NCBI RefSeq assembly: GCF_049243985.1
Contig: NC_135386.1
Coordinates: forward strand, 11,741,328-11,805,327
Origin: Paroedura picta
Lineage: Eukaryota > Chordata > Lepidosauria > Squamata > Gekkonidae
Direction of reading: 5' to 3'
DNA length: 64,000 nucleotides
In this document: piece by piece, positions 63,779-64,000 of the stretch
How positions within the stretch are numbered: the stretch's first letter is position 1
How the letters are laid out: every line of letters starts with the position of its first letter
Made by a program: the position numbers and the translations under genes
Notes under the pieces: generated by a model
Seen by the model: the letters and a program-made list of their open reading frames with translations, nothing else
Database searches by the model: none
What the model was told of the DNA's origin: nothing

Positions 63779-64000
63779 CTGTAGAGCATGTGCTATTGCA
63801 CAGCTCCTATTCTAATGACATTCACTCACAAGATATTACTCCCGTGTTAGCAAGCTCCTCAGGAAGATCAGAGCAGTTCTGTGGCTCGCTCTTGCTCCAA
63901 TCTCGCTTCAGAAATAACGTGTAAGATTGTAAACTTGTGTACGACAGCATGCAGCGCATGTAAACAGATGGTTAAGTCCTTAAACAAGGCTGAATTATGA

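Larger units (their letters stand above)
49149..64000 (-). other. ACAN: start of a long ACAN intron (at least 14.8 kb)
   Basis: No further aggrecan exon (EGF 1, chondroitin-sulfate, G2 or G1) was recognised between the EGF exon and the window end. The interval is repeats and non-coding sequence. A short missed exon cannot be excluded. Confidence 0.5.

Overview
The window is nuclear DNA of a vertebrate, most likely a squamate reptile. This rests on two things. Two recognisable cartilage-matrix genes sit tail to tail, and the space between and inside them is packed with repeats typical of lizards and snakes: CR1, L2 and BovB LINEs, a tRNA-headed SINE with a BovB-like 3' end (Sauria type), other tRNA-derived SINEs, 5S-rRNA-derived SINEs and hAT MITEs. 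The exact family or species cannot be told from the sequence.

Left half, plus strand: HAPLN3 (hyaluronan and proteoglycan link protein 3). A CpG-rich block at 1-560 is the likely promoter with a non-coding first exon. A first intron of about 15 kb follows, then four coding exons: signal peptide 15862-15982, Ig-V 17184-17552, Link 1 21399-21701 and Link 2 23514-23794. All splice phases agree and give a 357-residue protein.

Middle and right, minus strand: the 3' end of ACAN (aggrecan). From 5' to 3' on its own strand: EGF-like exon 49035-49148, three C-type lectin exons 43854-44012, 43285-43367 and 39609-39753, CCP/sushi exon 33642-33824, and the last coding exon 31127-31215. Exon sizes and phases join cleanly. 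The chondroitin-sulfate exon and the G1/G2 exons lie beyond 64,000. The stop codons of the two genes are about 7.3 kb apart, so the genes converge. HAPLN3 and aggrecan both bind hyaluronan: link proteins lock aggrecan G1 onto hyaluronan, while the G3 domain encoded here binds other matrix proteins. The arrangement matches the conserved vertebrate ACAN-HAPLN3 neighbourhood.

Everything else is intron, UTR or repeat. Notable items are: a fossil Ty1/copia element at 51282-56528 with both LTRs and several later insertions; a family of about 14 short palindromic hAT MITEs, most with 8-bp target duplications; a 174-bp MITE with a 3-bp duplication inside a SINE; a head-to-head pair of Penelope-like terminal repeats with a hammerhead-like core; a 96-bp near-perfect inverted repeat at 63321-63597; and a possible Pif1-like helicase remnant near 38.4 kb. 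I found no complete new multi-gene system. The best unexplained signals are the inverted repeats and the small MITE.
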